From assembly GCA_965657335.1 (NCBI GenBank), contig CBFHOH010000008.1, positions 62,001-126,000 of the forward strand: a stretch of 64,000 nucleotides of DNA, written 5' to 3'. The position numbers and the translations under genes were made by a program. The notes under the pieces were generated by a model. That model was given only the letters and a program-made list of their open reading frames with translations, had not been told where the DNA came from and made no database searches. Source of the stretch: UBA4582 sp965657335 (GTDB lineage: Bacteria; Pseudomonadota; Gammaproteobacteria; Pseudomonadales; Azotimanducaceae). This document shows positions 42,995 through 52,275 of this stretch, piece after piece (the first letter of the stretch is position 1; the number at the start of each line of letters is the position of its first letter).

Positions 42995-43726
42995 CTAAAA
43001 ATCGACTTTGACGACTTCAGCTATCTTGTCAACGAGACTGGCGATACACCCCATCGACGTCAAATGGCAGTAAAGCCAAGCCAACTCTCCGGAGCGGAAA
43101 AACTCAAGCGCCTGTTCATCGCTTAGTTGCAGGAGCAACTTCTCGTCTACGGCCAACAAGCCCTGCAAGGCGAATTGCTGACCGTCAGCCATGTCGACTT
43201 TAGCATTCAGCGACACTAGCAAACCGTAATCCTGTAGGCGCTTTACGAAAGCTTCTGTTCGCGTGTACTGCCGCTGATATTCCTCCAGAAAGTCCATCGC
43301 CTGCTTAAGTATCGGCGTCGGTTGCTCATTATCAAAAAGCGCGTCACCTGCTTCGTCATTAAACCCTGTGTAACCCTCATCAATACAGACCATTTGCTGG
43401 TTGAGTTCGCCTGCTTCGGCCAACACGAATGGATAGCGACGGACAAAAGCCGGAATGTATCTGGCTTTCCAATGACCGGACTCGTGTACGAAGAGATTTT
43501 CTTCGTTTCGCAGCCCCAGTAGTGCTACCGGCGCAATCGCTTCTCCGACTTGCGCGAAAACAATTGGATATTCTTTCGCTGCTTCAGAAAATTCAACACC
43601 GGCAAGGATCACCGAATTGGTTGAACGAGCAAAACGGTAGTCATCACCCGGTGGTGTTATTTTTGTGTCTTTGTGAACAGACGTGCTGAGTGCTACGGGC
43701 TTTTTGTAAAAAAGCAAATTCGCCAT
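42995..43726 (-). CDS. SapC family protein
   Basis: A 243-residue SapC-like protein: YRFARSTNSVILAGVEFSEAAKEYPIVF-type opening, ALLGLRNEENLFV, ARYIPAFVRRYPF and the VDEKLLLQLSDEQALE block fit the family. SapC is named after a Campylobacter S-layer locus gene, but its role is unproven; in marine gammaproteobacteria it commonly occurs beside TonB-dependent transport genes. No such genes are near here. No signal peptide is seen. Confidence 0.8.
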   Translation of the reverse strand: MANLLFYKKPVALSTSVHKDTKITPPGDDYRFARSTNSVILAGVEFSEAAKEYPIVFAQVGEAIAPVALLGLRNEENLFVHESGHWKARYIPAFVRRYPFVLAEAGELNQQMVCIDEGYTGFNDEAGDALFDNEQPTPILKQAMDFLEEYQRQYTRTEAFVKRLQDYGLLVSLNAKVDMADGQQFALQGLLAVDEKLLLQLSDEQALEFFRSGELAWLYCHLTSMGCIASLVDKIAEVVKVDF

Positions 43727-43845
43727 TCCTTGTCCTTCTGAATATCAGGCATCGAGGTACATTCAGGCTGCGGCTTTGCATTCAGCCTTGATTCGCATAA
43801 AGACTTAAGCCGACGCACCATCTACCATTAAGTTTATAGCAAATA

Positions 43846-44973
43846 TCAGGTGTTATGAGCGCCATCTACCTGACTGGGTGTCAGACCGATAGATGGCAAG
43901 GGCTGCTCGCCCGCATCCAAATGCACCGTTGCCGTAGGAAAAGCACACTCAGCACCGTGGGATTCGACGATGCCGAGAATATCAAGCAGCACTCGCTGTT
44001 TGATTTGATGGAATTCAACCCAGTTAGTGGTCTTTGTGAACGTATAAACGAAGAAGTTTAAAGACGAGTCCGCAAACTCGTTGAAATTGACCATCAAGGT
44101 TTGATTTTGATCGATATCGGCGTCTGCTCTCAGCATCGCTTCGACGTCAGCCACAATAAGCGCGAGTTGCGCGCCGTCATCATAGCGAACGCCGATGGTT
44201 TCATAGATCCTGCGGTTCTTCATACGCGAAGGATTTTCCACAGCGATATTTGCGAATACAGAGTTGGGAATATAAAGCGGGCGCATATCAAAAGTGCGAA
44301 TCACTGTGAGCCGCCAACCGATATTCTCAACGGTACCCTCGATATCCCGGTCAGGGCTGCGAATCCAATCACCCAATGCAAACGGGCGGTCGAGATAAAT
44401 CATGAGTCCACCAAAAAAGTTTGCCAGCAAGTCTTTCGCCGCAAATCCAACGGCGATTCCGCCAAACCCGCCGAAAGCTAGAATACCCGAAATACTGATC
44501 CCTAATGTCTGCAGCACGGAAAGCACCGCAGTGACAATGACAGATACACGAAGTAGCTTGCCTACGGCATGTGTTGTTGTCGCATCAGCCCCGCTGTGAA
44601 CGAACCCCTTTTCGACCTCGCGAATAAAACGCACGAGAAAATAAGCCAAAATCCCCAGTACGAGCACGTATCTTAAAGGGTCAATCATCTCCTCAAAGCC
44701 GCTTGAGGATTGCTTGGCAAGCATTTCAGCGGCCCAACTTACTCCAACCACCCAAATCATTAGCCGAAGCGGTTTGCGAACAGAGGCAAGCAATGCATCA
44801 TCCCAGATGGTCGTCGTACTCTCTGCTTTGGTATCTAGCCGATCAAAGATGCGTCGCACGACAAAATTCAACATCATCGTGCTCAAAACAATTGCGAAGA
44901 CCAGCAACACTCTGGGGTCAGTCAACCAGGCCATTAATGCCTTGGGTAATTCAGATACGTCAGATGTATTCAT
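43846..44973 (-). CDS. MscS-family mechanosensitive channel
   Basis: A 375-residue small-conductance mechanosensitive channel with about four transmembrane helices. The pore-lining helix and beta-domain entry are evident: GILAFGGFGGIAVGFAAKD, NFFGGLMIYLDRPFALGDWI, then the EGTVENIGWRLTVIRT strand. Length and helix count resemble the YnaI/YbdG subgroup rather than the short MscS. It releases solutes on hypo-osmotic shock. It stands alone between sapC and the SPOR-barrel gene. Confidence 0.9.
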   Translation of the reverse strand: MNTSDVSELPKALMAWLTDPRVLLVFAIVLSTMMLNFVVRRIFDRLDTKAESTTTIWDDALLASVRKPLRLMIWVVGVSWAAEMLAKQSSSGFEEMIDPLRYVLVLGILAYFLVRFIREVEKGFVHSGADATTTHAVGKLLRVSVIVTAVLSVLQTLGISISGILAFGGFGGIAVGFAAKDLLANFFGGLMIYLDRPFALGDWIRSPDRDIEGTVENIGWRLTVIRTFDMRPLYIPNSVFANIAVENPSRMKNRRIYETIGVRYDDGAQLALIVADVEAMLRADADIDQNQTLMVNFNEFADSSLNFFVYTFTKTTNWVEFHQIKQRVLLDILGIVESHGAECAFPTATVHLDAGEQPLPSIGLTPSQVDGAHNT

Positions 44974-45092
44974 CGTTTTCTCTATCGCTTTGCTTAGTGA
45001 CTTTTAATAATCGCTTCCGTCTAGTACCGAACTTCGTCTCTGTAAGTTGATCGCATACCTGCCTTGGTGCAGTGATGCAGCTATGCACGAAG

Positions 45093-47099
45093 CTAGAAGT
45101 ACCGCGTGAGCTCCAGCTTGAGAAAATCTTCATCCTGAAAAAAACCCAACTCACTTTTTGGATCCGTTAGCACGAACAAAAATCCAGGGGCACTAGGTAC
45201 AGGACGATCTCCGTGACTAAAAATACTCGCTTCGAGCACGAGCTTCCAGCGCGTGCCTATTCTAGTGCTGGCTTCTAAAGTTGTTAGAATTTCATCGGAG
45301 TCACGATCCCATACCCAAACAAGCAAAGCATTCGAGTCAGCAGTGTTATTGGCGGTTAAACGAAAGCCTAGCGCAACATCATCGTCGCCCAAAACATTGG
45401 CGGCATCATGCCGATCATCAAACAGATATTCCGTCACAATCCCAAGATCAACGCCTGTGTCGAAAATACCGATGAAACTCTTTTCAAATCCGAGGGTGGC
45501 GGCGGTGTAACGGTCGCCCTGACCACTACGTGAGATGGATTCCAACTTCCATAACCAGTCACCGGCCAGATACTGGGCATCCAGTCCTGTTTGATCGATG
45601 ACCTCGTATATGGGTATGAGTTTGCCATCAACAAACGTGCCGCTTGCGTCATACTCAGGCTGAAATTCAAATCTCGGCTCTCTGGAGGTGCCGGAAAAAT
45701 GAGACAGCCCCACTTTGAGCGCACCGATATCGTGCGACCAACGCAACGCAACATCGGTTCGCGCATTTTTGGCCCCCGAGGCGAATACAGCCATGTCTTC
45801 ATTTACAAGAAACGGGATTCTAGGCCGGCCATCTCTGCCGTAATATTCACGCTCACGAAATCCCGGCAGCATATAAAAATCAAGCACACCCCAATCTCTC
45901 GTCAACGACAAGTTGATCATCGGCTGGCCTAGCTTTTCCTCTCCATCAGGATTTTCTACGTTGTCAGTCTGATTGATAATATCAACCAGATGCTGAGATT
46001 CCGTAACACCCCAAAACACCTTCCGAATGCCTGTTCTCAACGCCCAACCATCGCCCACATGGACCCACGCTAACTCACGTATGTCGAAGTGGCTTCGGCT
46101 TTTGTCGTTTTCATCCCAGCGGACAAATGGCACGAATGTAAAAATATTTTTACCGTCATTCATCGAGCGGTAGTATTCAGTTTGCAAGCTGAAAGAGAGA
46201 TGATGTTTACTCTGGCCTGCTAACCCATCTTTTCCAAACCCACGATATTCTCCAGAGAATCCAGAGTTCCATCGTCCGGCTTCGCCAATATCATCCGGCG
46301 ATTCAAACACTGCACTAGCACGACGCAGTACAGCAAGATTGAAGCCTGAAGTATCACTGGCCGAGACATCGCTTGCGCCAGCGACCTTCGTTTGCTTTTT
46401 CGGCGGCGGACGGCGCACAGGAATTTCGATTTCTTCACGAACAGGTATGGCTCGACTGACATCACGCACGTAAGCCGCAACAGATGCTGGCTCAATTGCG
46501 TCGCCCGGCGCCGCCAATTGACGCCAAGACTCATTAAAATCGAGATCGGCTAACCGTTGGCGAACCTGGTCAAGATCAGCGTCTGCAACCGGACCGATCT
46601 TCACCCTGTGAAACACTTTGCCTTTTGTTAGCACGCTTTCGCTTGTAACCCCTGCAAAGTGACGGTCGAGGCCTCTCTCCACATCAACGGCTTCGCTGAC
46701 ATCAAGAAAACTTCCAACAACGAGGTAATACATACGCTCCGTGGCAACTTGAACCGCTTCCTCGGCAACGCTGACTTCAACGCGATGCTCAGGTAGCGGT
46801 TCGTTTAACTGGACCAGCCACGCACTATCAACGCCAAGATCACCTAGCTGCCTTTTGAATGTTTGTGTATCACCGACCGAAAGTTCAGATATCACTAGCC
46901 TTTGGAATTCACGCCCACCGGACTCGACGGGCACTATGCTTATTTCTATCTGCAGGGCTCGATTTAGCCTAGCAGCCTCTGCAACCGCGCGCCCGGGTTC
47001 ACTGAAGCTGCCGAGAACCCAGCCCTGAGCTGCTTCGAGCTCAACGGCGCTGCCAATCAAAAATGGTAATAGGAGCGTGGAAAGTACTTTTAATCTCAT
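45093..47099 (-). CDS. Two SPOR domains fused to an outer-membrane beta-barrel
   Basis: A 668-residue exported protein from the ATG at 47099 (the frame is open to 47147). After a signal peptide (cleavage near LEAA), two SPOR-type repeats are visible at about 25-98 (GWVLGSFSEPG) and 124-197 (YYLVVGSFLDVSEA, FHRVKIGPVADADLD). A Pro/Lys linker (about 218-240) leads to a long strand-rich region (about 285-668) with DUF1302-like features (RELAWVHVGDGWALRTGIRKVFWG) and a terminal LTRYF, the aromatic end of an outer-membrane barrel. SPOR domains bind denuded septal glycan, so the inferred picture is a barrel tethered to peptidoglycan. I do not know a characterised protein with this architecture. Confidence 0.72.
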   Translation of the reverse strand: MRLKVLSTLLLPFLIGSAVELEAAQGWVLGSFSEPGRAVAEAARLNRALQIEISIVPVESGGREFQRLVISELSVGDTQTFKRQLGDLGVDSAWLVQLNEPLPEHRVEVSVAEEAVQVATERMYYLVVGSFLDVSEAVDVERGLDRHFAGVTSESVLTKGKVFHRVKIGPVADADLDQVRQRLADLDFNESWRQLAAPGDAIEPASVAAYVRDVSRAIPVREEIEIPVRRPPPKKQTKVAGASDVSASDTSGFNLAVLRRASAVFESPDDIGEAGRWNSGFSGEYRGFGKDGLAGQSKHHLSFSLQTEYYRSMNDGKNIFTFVPFVRWDENDKSRSHFDIRELAWVHVGDGWALRTGIRKVFWGVTESQHLVDIINQTDNVENPDGEEKLGQPMINLSLTRDWGVLDFYMLPGFREREYYGRDGRPRIPFLVNEDMAVFASGAKNARTDVALRWSHDIGALKVGLSHFSGTSREPRFEFQPEYDASGTFVDGKLIPIYEVIDQTGLDAQYLAGDWLWKLESISRSGQGDRYTAATLGFEKSFIGIFDTGVDLGIVTEYLFDDRHDAANVLGDDDVALGFRLTANNTADSNALLVWVWDRDSDEILTTLEASTRIGTRWKLVLEASIFSHGDRPVPSAPGFLFVLTDPKSELGFFQDEDFLKLELTRYF

Positions 47100-47468
47100 G
47101 GAGATGAACTTATCGCGTCCGTTGCAAAATGTTCTTTGTAAAATCACTATCCTTCAGCCCTGCATCAAATTCATCATCTTGCCAAAGTAACTCAGTGCTT
47201 TTGTCTGTTTGATAGTTGACCATGTACATTGAGCCTGCTCGCCAGGGCTGTCTATTGTACTTCTGATGGCCCCTAAAAGTTAGTATTTTTTAACAGACTT
47301 CCTTTGCGATCGTCATAGTCAATTTTTGATCGAATGCGTTTAACGCGCTTTAACACACATAAATTAAGCCACTGATCGTATGAGTCTACCTTGTGCGAAA
47401 AGTTAAGACTTCAGCGCCTCGAATATCTGGGGAAGGGAAGGCATCGAATACAAATCCAAAAATAATAG

Positions 47469-47496
47469 TTGCCTTAGCACAGCTGCTGTATATAAT
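47469..47496 (+). promoter_or_regulatory. Sigma-70 promoter of lexA
   Basis: TTGCCT at 47469-47474 and a perfect TATAAT at 47491-47496, spacer 16 bp. The -10 lies inside SOS box 1, so LexA bound there would block polymerase. Transcription should begin near 47503. Confidence 0.75.
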
Positions 47497-47501
47497 CCCA
47501 G
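47486..47501 (+). promoter_or_regulatory. SOS box 1 (LexA operator)
   Basis: CTGTATATAATCCCAG: CTG-N10-CAG with an AT-rich core, one change from CTGT-N8-ACAG. It covers the -10 element of lexA. Two tandem boxes at the lexA promoter give the same arrangement as in E. coli. Confidence 0.82.
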
Positions 47502-47504
47502 TTA

Positions 47505-47520
47505 CTGTATATAAAAACAG
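47505..47520 (+). promoter_or_regulatory. SOS box 2 (LexA operator)
   Basis: CTGTATATAAAAACAG is a full CTGT-N8-ACAG consensus site, centred 19 bp from box 1 and just downstream of the predicted transcription start. Confidence 0.9.
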
Positions 47521-47571
47521 TATTTGGTGCTATTTTGCCAAAAAAACAAACACTAAACAGCAGCGAGCATC

Positions 47572-48171
47572 ATGATGAACAAGTTAACCAGCAGACAATC
47601 TGAAGTACTTGATTTTATTAAGTCATATATCGATGACACTGGCTATCCTCCCACTAGGGCAGACATCGCACAGGAATTGGGCTTCAAAAGCCCCAATGCA
47701 TCGGAAGAGCACCTTAAGGCGTTGGCTAGAAAAGGTGCCATCGAAATGATTCCAGGTACGTCGCGGGGCATCAAACTCCCTGATACCGAGGGGCTGCCAA
47801 TCATTGGGCGTGTCGCTGCGGGCTCCCCTATTCTTGCTCAGGAACATATCGAGGACCATTGCGAGATACCAGCAAGTTTCTTTAGTCCAGCTGCAGACTA
47901 CCTGCTCACTGTCCAGGGTGACAGCATGATCGAGTGCGGCATACTCGATGGCGATTTACTTGCGGTGCACAGAACGCAGCAAGTTAATAATGGGGATATT
48001 GTTGTCGCAAGGATTGATGATGAGGTAACAGTAAAGAGGCTTCAAAAAGGCCGTAGCAAATACCAAATTTCACTTTTGCCTGAAAACAGAGATTACTCTC
48101 CAATTGAAGTAGATCTGAGAACGATGGACTTTGCATATGAGGGACTAGCAGTCGGCGTGCTTAGGCACTAA
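47572..48171 (+). CDS. lexA: SOS repressor LexA
   Basis: A 199-residue LexA. The N-terminal winged helix (about 1-68) begins LTSRQSEVLDFIKSYI. The self-cleavage bond is Ala83-Gly84 in RVAAGSP, and the catalytic dyad is Ser118 (QGDSM) and Lys155 (VTVKRL). RecA filaments on single-stranded DNA trigger cleavage and SOS induction. Two ATG codons (47572, 47575) are adjacent and either could start. Autoregulation is visible in the two upstream SOS boxes. No sulA lies between lexA and topA, unlike in Pseudomonas. Confidence 0.97.
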   Translation: MMNKLTSRQSEVLDFIKSYIDDTGYPPTRADIAQELGFKSPNASEEHLKALARKGAIEMIPGTSRGIKLPDTEGLPIIGRVAAGSPILAQEHIEDHCEIPASFFSPAADYLLTVQGDSMIECGILDGDLLAVHRTQQVNNGDIVVARIDDEVTVKRLQKGRSKYQISLLPENRDYSPIEVDLRTMDFAYEGLAVGVLRH

Positions 48172-48186
48172 CCAAACAACACACGC

Positions 48187-48221
48187 TTGGTGCCTACGAC
48201 AGCGTAATTCGTTGGCACCAA
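48187..48221 (+). terminator. Terminator after lexA
   Basis: TTGGTGCC (48187-48194) / GGCACCAA (48214-48221), an 8-bp perfect stem with a 19-nt loop, followed by CGTCTGTTTTCTTCTT. It lies in the short gap before the convergent topA stop. Confidence 0.6.
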
Positions 48222-48242
48222 CGTCTGTTTTCTTCTTACCCG

Positions 48243-50945
48243 CTATTTTCCTGCAGAAACCTTCGATTTCGCTTTCGACTTACTTTTAGGCTTGGCTTTT
48301 GCCTTGGCTTTACGCGGCGCCTTAATCTTTTCGTCAATTAACCATTTACCGTTGACATAGTCTGCGCGCCAGCCTGAGGGTTTACCGTCTTCTTCCGAAA
48401 TAACATATTGCTCTTTCGTTTTACGAGCAAATTTTAACAACGTGCGTCTTCCCTGCGAGTCAGTCGTTGGCGCTTGCATGACGTACCCGTATTTGGGGTC
48501 GATCTCGTTTTGATGGGGAATCAGTTCATCGATGTAAGGCGCGCGCGTTTCGCGATTTTTTGGAAACTGACTAGCAGCTAAGAATATGCCAGCGGCACCG
48601 TCACGCAATATGTAGGTGTCATCAACCTTGACACATGCCAACTCAGGCATCGGCACCGGGTCCATTTTTGGCGGCGCAGCTTCACCGTTACGGAGGAGCT
48701 TACGGGTATTTTTACAATCCTCGGAAGTACATCCGAAGTACTTTCCGAATCTGCCAGTCTTCAACTGCATTTCGGCACCGCATTTGTCGCATTCAAGCAG
48801 CGGTCCGTCGTAACCTTTGATTTTAAATTCACCGGCCTCGACTTCCATACCATCGCAGTCCGGGTTGTTGCCGCAGATATGAATTTTCCGCTCGGCGTCT
48901 ATCAGATAGCTATCCATCGCCGTTTGACACTTTCCACACCTGTGTTTGGTTCTGAGAATCCTAGATTCTTCTTCCTCATCACCGTTTACGCTAACGACCT
49001 CGTCACCTGAAATCAGGTTGATTGTACTCTTACAGCGCTCTTTTGGGGGCAATGAATAACCGGAACATCCTAGAAACACTCCAGTGCTTGCTGTTCTGAT
49101 CTGCATTGGGCGGCCACACTTCGGACAAACAATGTCCGTCATGGTCGGCTCGTTCGAGCGCATGTTAAAATTGGCCTGATCTAACTTTGTTTCAAAGTCA
49201 GTATAAAATCGATCGAGCAGTTGCTTCCATTCAGACTTTCCATCCGAGACCTCATCTAAAGATTCTTCCAGTCCGGCTGTAAATCCATAATCTAACAGAT
49301 TGTCAAAGTTCTCGATTAGGCGATCAGTAACGACGTCGCCGATTTTCTCGGCATAAAAGCGTTTGTTATTTAACGTAACGTATCCGCGATCCTGAATTGT
49401 TGTGATAATCGAGGCATACGTTGAGGGTCGGCCAATACCTTTCTTTTCAAGTTCCCTGACGAGACTTGCTTCACCGAATCTGGCTGGCGGCTTTGTAAAG
49501 TGCTGAGAGGGTAGAAGATCGACCAGACTAAGCACCTGACCTACTTCGTACTCTGGCAACGGCGCTTCCTCTTCTTTGCGCGATGCTGGCGCTTGGACCC
49601 GCGTAAAGCCATCAAATCTCAGTACACGTCCCCGCACGCGTAATTCTAACTCGTCCGCTTCAACCACGACAGCTGTACTGGTGTATTCAGCGTTTGGCAT
49701 TTGGCATGCTACAAATTGACGCCAAATCAGCTCGTATAATCTCTCTGCATCTCGTTCCATGCCAGCGATGGCTGTGGTTTTGATAGAGACATCTGAGGGT
49801 CTAATCGCCTCATGCGCTTCCTGGGCGCCTTCTTTGCTGCTGTATAAACGTGGCTCATCGGGCAGATACTTTTTGCCAAAATCATTGACGATCAAGTCCC
49901 TGCAAGCGTTCACTGCTTCACCGCTCAGATTCGTCGAATCGGTTCGCATGTAGGTGATGTAACCCGCTTCGTATAGGCGTTGCGCCATCATCATTGTCTT
50001 TTTGACACCATAGCCTAGCCTTGTGCTGGCCGCCTGCTGTAGCGTCGAGGTAATAAAAGGTGCGGTTGGTCTAGTTTGTGTCGGTCGGCCCTCACGGCTT
50101 TTAACAACAAAGGCTGCCTTATTGAGCGTGTCGAGCGCTGCGTCGGCCTGTGCCTGGTTCACGGGCCTGAAATTTTCACCGGCCTGCTTGACCACCTGAA
50201 ATTTCACGGCGTTTTCTGTTTTTTGGGCTTCTTCGCTCAGGTTGGCGAAAACCTCCCAATATTCCTCTGGAATGAATTTACGGATTTCGCGCTCACGCTC
50301 GACAATCAGTTTTACGGCAACAGACTGGACCCTGCCCGCAGACAGCCCCCTGGCTATTTTTGCCCAAAGCAATGGAGAGACCATGAATCCCACCACCCGA
50401 TCGAGAAACCGCCTGGCTTGCTGAGCATTCACCATGGCCATATTGAGCTCACCCGGCTCTTCAAATGCCTCTTGAATCGCGCGTTTGGTTATCTCGTTGA
50501 AAACAACACGACGGTAACGGGATTCATCACCACCAATTGCCTCTCGCAGATGCCACGCAATTGCTTCGCCCTCTCGATCAAGGTCGGTCGCGAGATAAAT
50601 CGTGTCGGCGTCTTTCGCTAACTTGCGAAGTTCGGTAACAACTTTCTCTTTGCCAGGAAGAATTTGGTAATTCGCCGACCAGCCATTCTCCGGGTCAACG
50701 CCCATTCTTGAGACCAGTTGCTTTTTGGCCTTCTGCTTTTTATAGGCAGCTTTTTTAGCCTCTGGCATTTTCCGGGTTTTTGCTGCCTCGGCGGCCCTCG
50801 CCTTTGGGTCTGACTTTGACGTGCCGCTAGTCGGTAGGTCACGGATGTGGCCAACGCTCGACTTCACGATGAAATCGTTGCCTAGGTATTTGTTGATGGT
50901 CTTCGCCTTTGCGGGAGACTCAACGATAACTAATGATTTGCCCAT
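48243..50945 (-). CDS. topA: DNA topoisomerase I
   Basis: A 900-residue type IA topoisomerase that relaxes negative supercoils. The Toprim domain starts SLVIVESPAKAKTI, with acidic residues in DLDREGEAIAWH; the active-site Tyr332 is in ITYMRTDST. Four-Cys zinc-ribbon modules follow in the C-terminal third (for example CPKCGRPM...CSGYS, CDKCGAEM...CTSEDC). The last about 25 residues are a Lys/Ala/Ser tail typical of DNA-binding extensions. It is full length. Confidence 0.97.
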   Translation of the reverse strand: MGKSLVIVESPAKAKTINKYLGNDFIVKSSVGHIRDLPTSGTSKSDPKARAAEAAKTRKMPEAKKAAYKKQKAKKQLVSRMGVDPENGWSANYQILPGKEKVVTELRKLAKDADTIYLATDLDREGEAIAWHLREAIGGDESRYRRVVFNEITKRAIQEAFEEPGELNMAMVNAQQARRFLDRVVGFMVSPLLWAKIARGLSAGRVQSVAVKLIVEREREIRKFIPEEYWEVFANLSEEAQKTENAVKFQVVKQAGENFRPVNQAQADAALDTLNKAAFVVKSREGRPTQTRPTAPFITSTLQQAASTRLGYGVKKTMMMAQRLYEAGYITYMRTDSTNLSGEAVNACRDLIVNDFGKKYLPDEPRLYSSKEGAQEAHEAIRPSDVSIKTTAIAGMERDAERLYELIWRQFVACQMPNAEYTSTAVVVEADELELRVRGRVLRFDGFTRVQAPASRKEEEAPLPEYEVGQVLSLVDLLPSQHFTKPPARFGEASLVRELEKKGIGRPSTYASIITTIQDRGYVTLNNKRFYAEKIGDVVTDRLIENFDNLLDYGFTAGLEESLDEVSDGKSEWKQLLDRFYTDFETKLDQANFNMRSNEPTMTDIVCPKCGRPMQIRTASTGVFLGCSGYSLPPKERCKSTINLISGDEVVSVNGDEEEESRILRTKHRCGKCQTAMDSYLIDAERKIHICGNNPDCDGMEVEAGEFKIKGYDGPLLECDKCGAEMQLKTGRFGKYFGCTSEDCKNTRKLLRNGEAAPPKMDPVPMPELACVKVDDTYILRDGAAGIFLAASQFPKNRETRAPYIDELIPHQNEIDPKYGYVMQAPTTDSQGRRTLLKFARKTKEQYVISEEDGKPSGWRADYVNGKWLIDEKIKAPRKAKAKAKPKSKSKAKSKVSAGK

Positions 50946-51075
50946 AGGTTCTCTGTGCTTAAGTATTTGGCAGAAAAAAATCGGACATATATAAAGTGTT
51001 GATTACCCGAGGTCAACCAAATTTCGCAAGGCCCCGGCATTATGTGCTTGTAAATTTCGGCCAAATAAACGAATT

Positions 51076-51639
51076 TCACAAATCGTCCGAATCATTTTCA
51101 GAGGATGAATCCTTTTGAAGACAAGGGCTTAGCGCTACGACCTCGTTTAGAAAACCGAGCACTTTAGCCAGACCCTGCTCATCTGAAATTTCATGCCAGT
51201 ATACAGATACCAATTCAGCCGTCTCCTCTAATCGAATCACGTCCACGGGTAAATCCGATATATGCGATTCTACGAGCTGGCGAAATATTGGATCAATTTC
51301 CCCGGTTTCGTCCTCAGACCACGCCAGCTGGTTGCCAGCAGACTTATTTCTCAAAAGCATCCAGCTTGGCATAGGCATGGCCATCTGCGAGTGCGACTTT
51401 TTCCTTGGACGTCGATAAGCCACACACGCCAGATCCCGGGGCAGCGGGCGCCCAGTGGAAGACAGGTACTTGTCGCGATCAGAATCTGGATCTTCGATTT
51501 TAACTAGCGCGACACTCACCCCTGCAGCTCGCGCGGTCTGACGAAACGCCATCTGCTGCTTTTGCTGTTTCGAGGGCAATATCGAGATAATAGGTGCCAC
51601 AATAAAAAAAAGGACCAAGATAACAATCAAATAGCTCAT
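51076..51639 (-). CDS. Small membrane-anchored hypothetical protein
   Basis: A 187-residue protein with one N-terminal helix (MSYLIVILVLFFIVAPIISI) and a soluble remainder. The soluble part has a basic patch (CVAYRRPRKKSHSQM) followed by an acidic C-terminus ending in a Ser/Asp-rich tail. I do not recognise a domain. The frame is open to 51690, but the ATG at 51639 places the helix at the N-terminus. It lies 130 bases upstream of topA on the same strand and may be cotranscribed. Confidence 0.7.
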   Translation of the reverse strand: MSYLIVILVLFFIVAPIISILPSKQQKQQMAFRQTARAAGVSVALVKIEDPDSDRDKYLSSTGRPLPRDLACVAYRRPRKKSHSQMAMPMPSWMLLRNKSAGNQLAWSEDETGEIDPIFRQLVESHISDLPVDVIRLEETAELVSVYWHEISDEQGLAKVLGFLNEVVALSPCLQKDSSSENDSDDL

Positions 51640-51820
51640 TTTGGTTAGTCTCTCTGAGGCCCGAAAGCCAGCGGCTGGGGACATCAACACTCACCCCAAG
51701 AAAAATTTCGGGCGAAAATCAAAAATTCAGGTTAACAGGTGTTGTTGTCCACACCCATACTGTGTAAATTTGCCAAAAATGACCGTTCGATAATAACAAA
51801 AAGTTCAGGAGATACTGCCC

Positions 51821-52255
51821 ATGGGAGAATATAACCATATTCTAGTAGCTGTTGACCTCACCGAGGAAGCACGTCATGTTTCAAAGCGCGCCTGCGCACT
51901 ACGAAAGGCCTTCTCGGCAACACTGAGTTGCATGCACGTAATTGAACCGCTTAGCCTCGCGTACGGTGGTGATATACCGATGGATCTATCAACGATTCAG
52001 GAGCAAATTCAGGAGACCGCGAAAAAGCAACTAGCCGATTTCGCGCAGTCACTCTCGATTCCCGACGACAACCAGCATTTGATTTTTGGGCGTCCCGAAA
52101 CTGAGATCCATAATCTTGCAGAGCAAATTGGTGCAGATCTGATTGTCGTCGGCAGTCACGGTCGCCATGGGTTAGCACTTCTTTTGGGATCCACCGCAAA
52201 TGGTGTCTTACACGGAGCATCTTGCGACGTGCTCGCCGTCAGGGTTGGAAACTAA
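51821..52255 (+). CDS. Universal stress protein (UspA family)
   Basis: A 144-residue single Usp domain. The N-terminal strand YNHILVAVDLTEEA and the C-terminal nucleotide-binding region VVGSHGRHGLALLLGSTANGVLH (Gly-x2-Gly-x9-Gly-Ser-type) indicate an ATP-binding UspA. Family members accumulate on growth arrest and stress. The ATG has CAGGAG upstream at about ten bases. The Slt-like gene follows 20 bases later. Confidence 0.92.
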   Translation: MGEYNHILVAVDLTEEARHVSKRACALRKAFSATLSCMHVIEPLSLAYGGDIPMDLSTIQEQIQETAKKQLADFAQSLSIPDDNQHLIFGRPETEIHNLAEQIGADLIVVGSHGRHGLALLLGSTANGVLHGASCDVLAVRVGN

Positions 52256-52275
52256 CGCCGTATTGTGTGATCGGG

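Larger units (their letters stand above)
47100..47571. other. 470-bp interval upstream of lexA
   Basis: Contains the lexA promoter and two SOS boxes at its right end. The left 350 bp is divergent upstream DNA of the SPOR-barrel gene; I see no further gene and no clear hairpin there. Confidence 0.6.
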
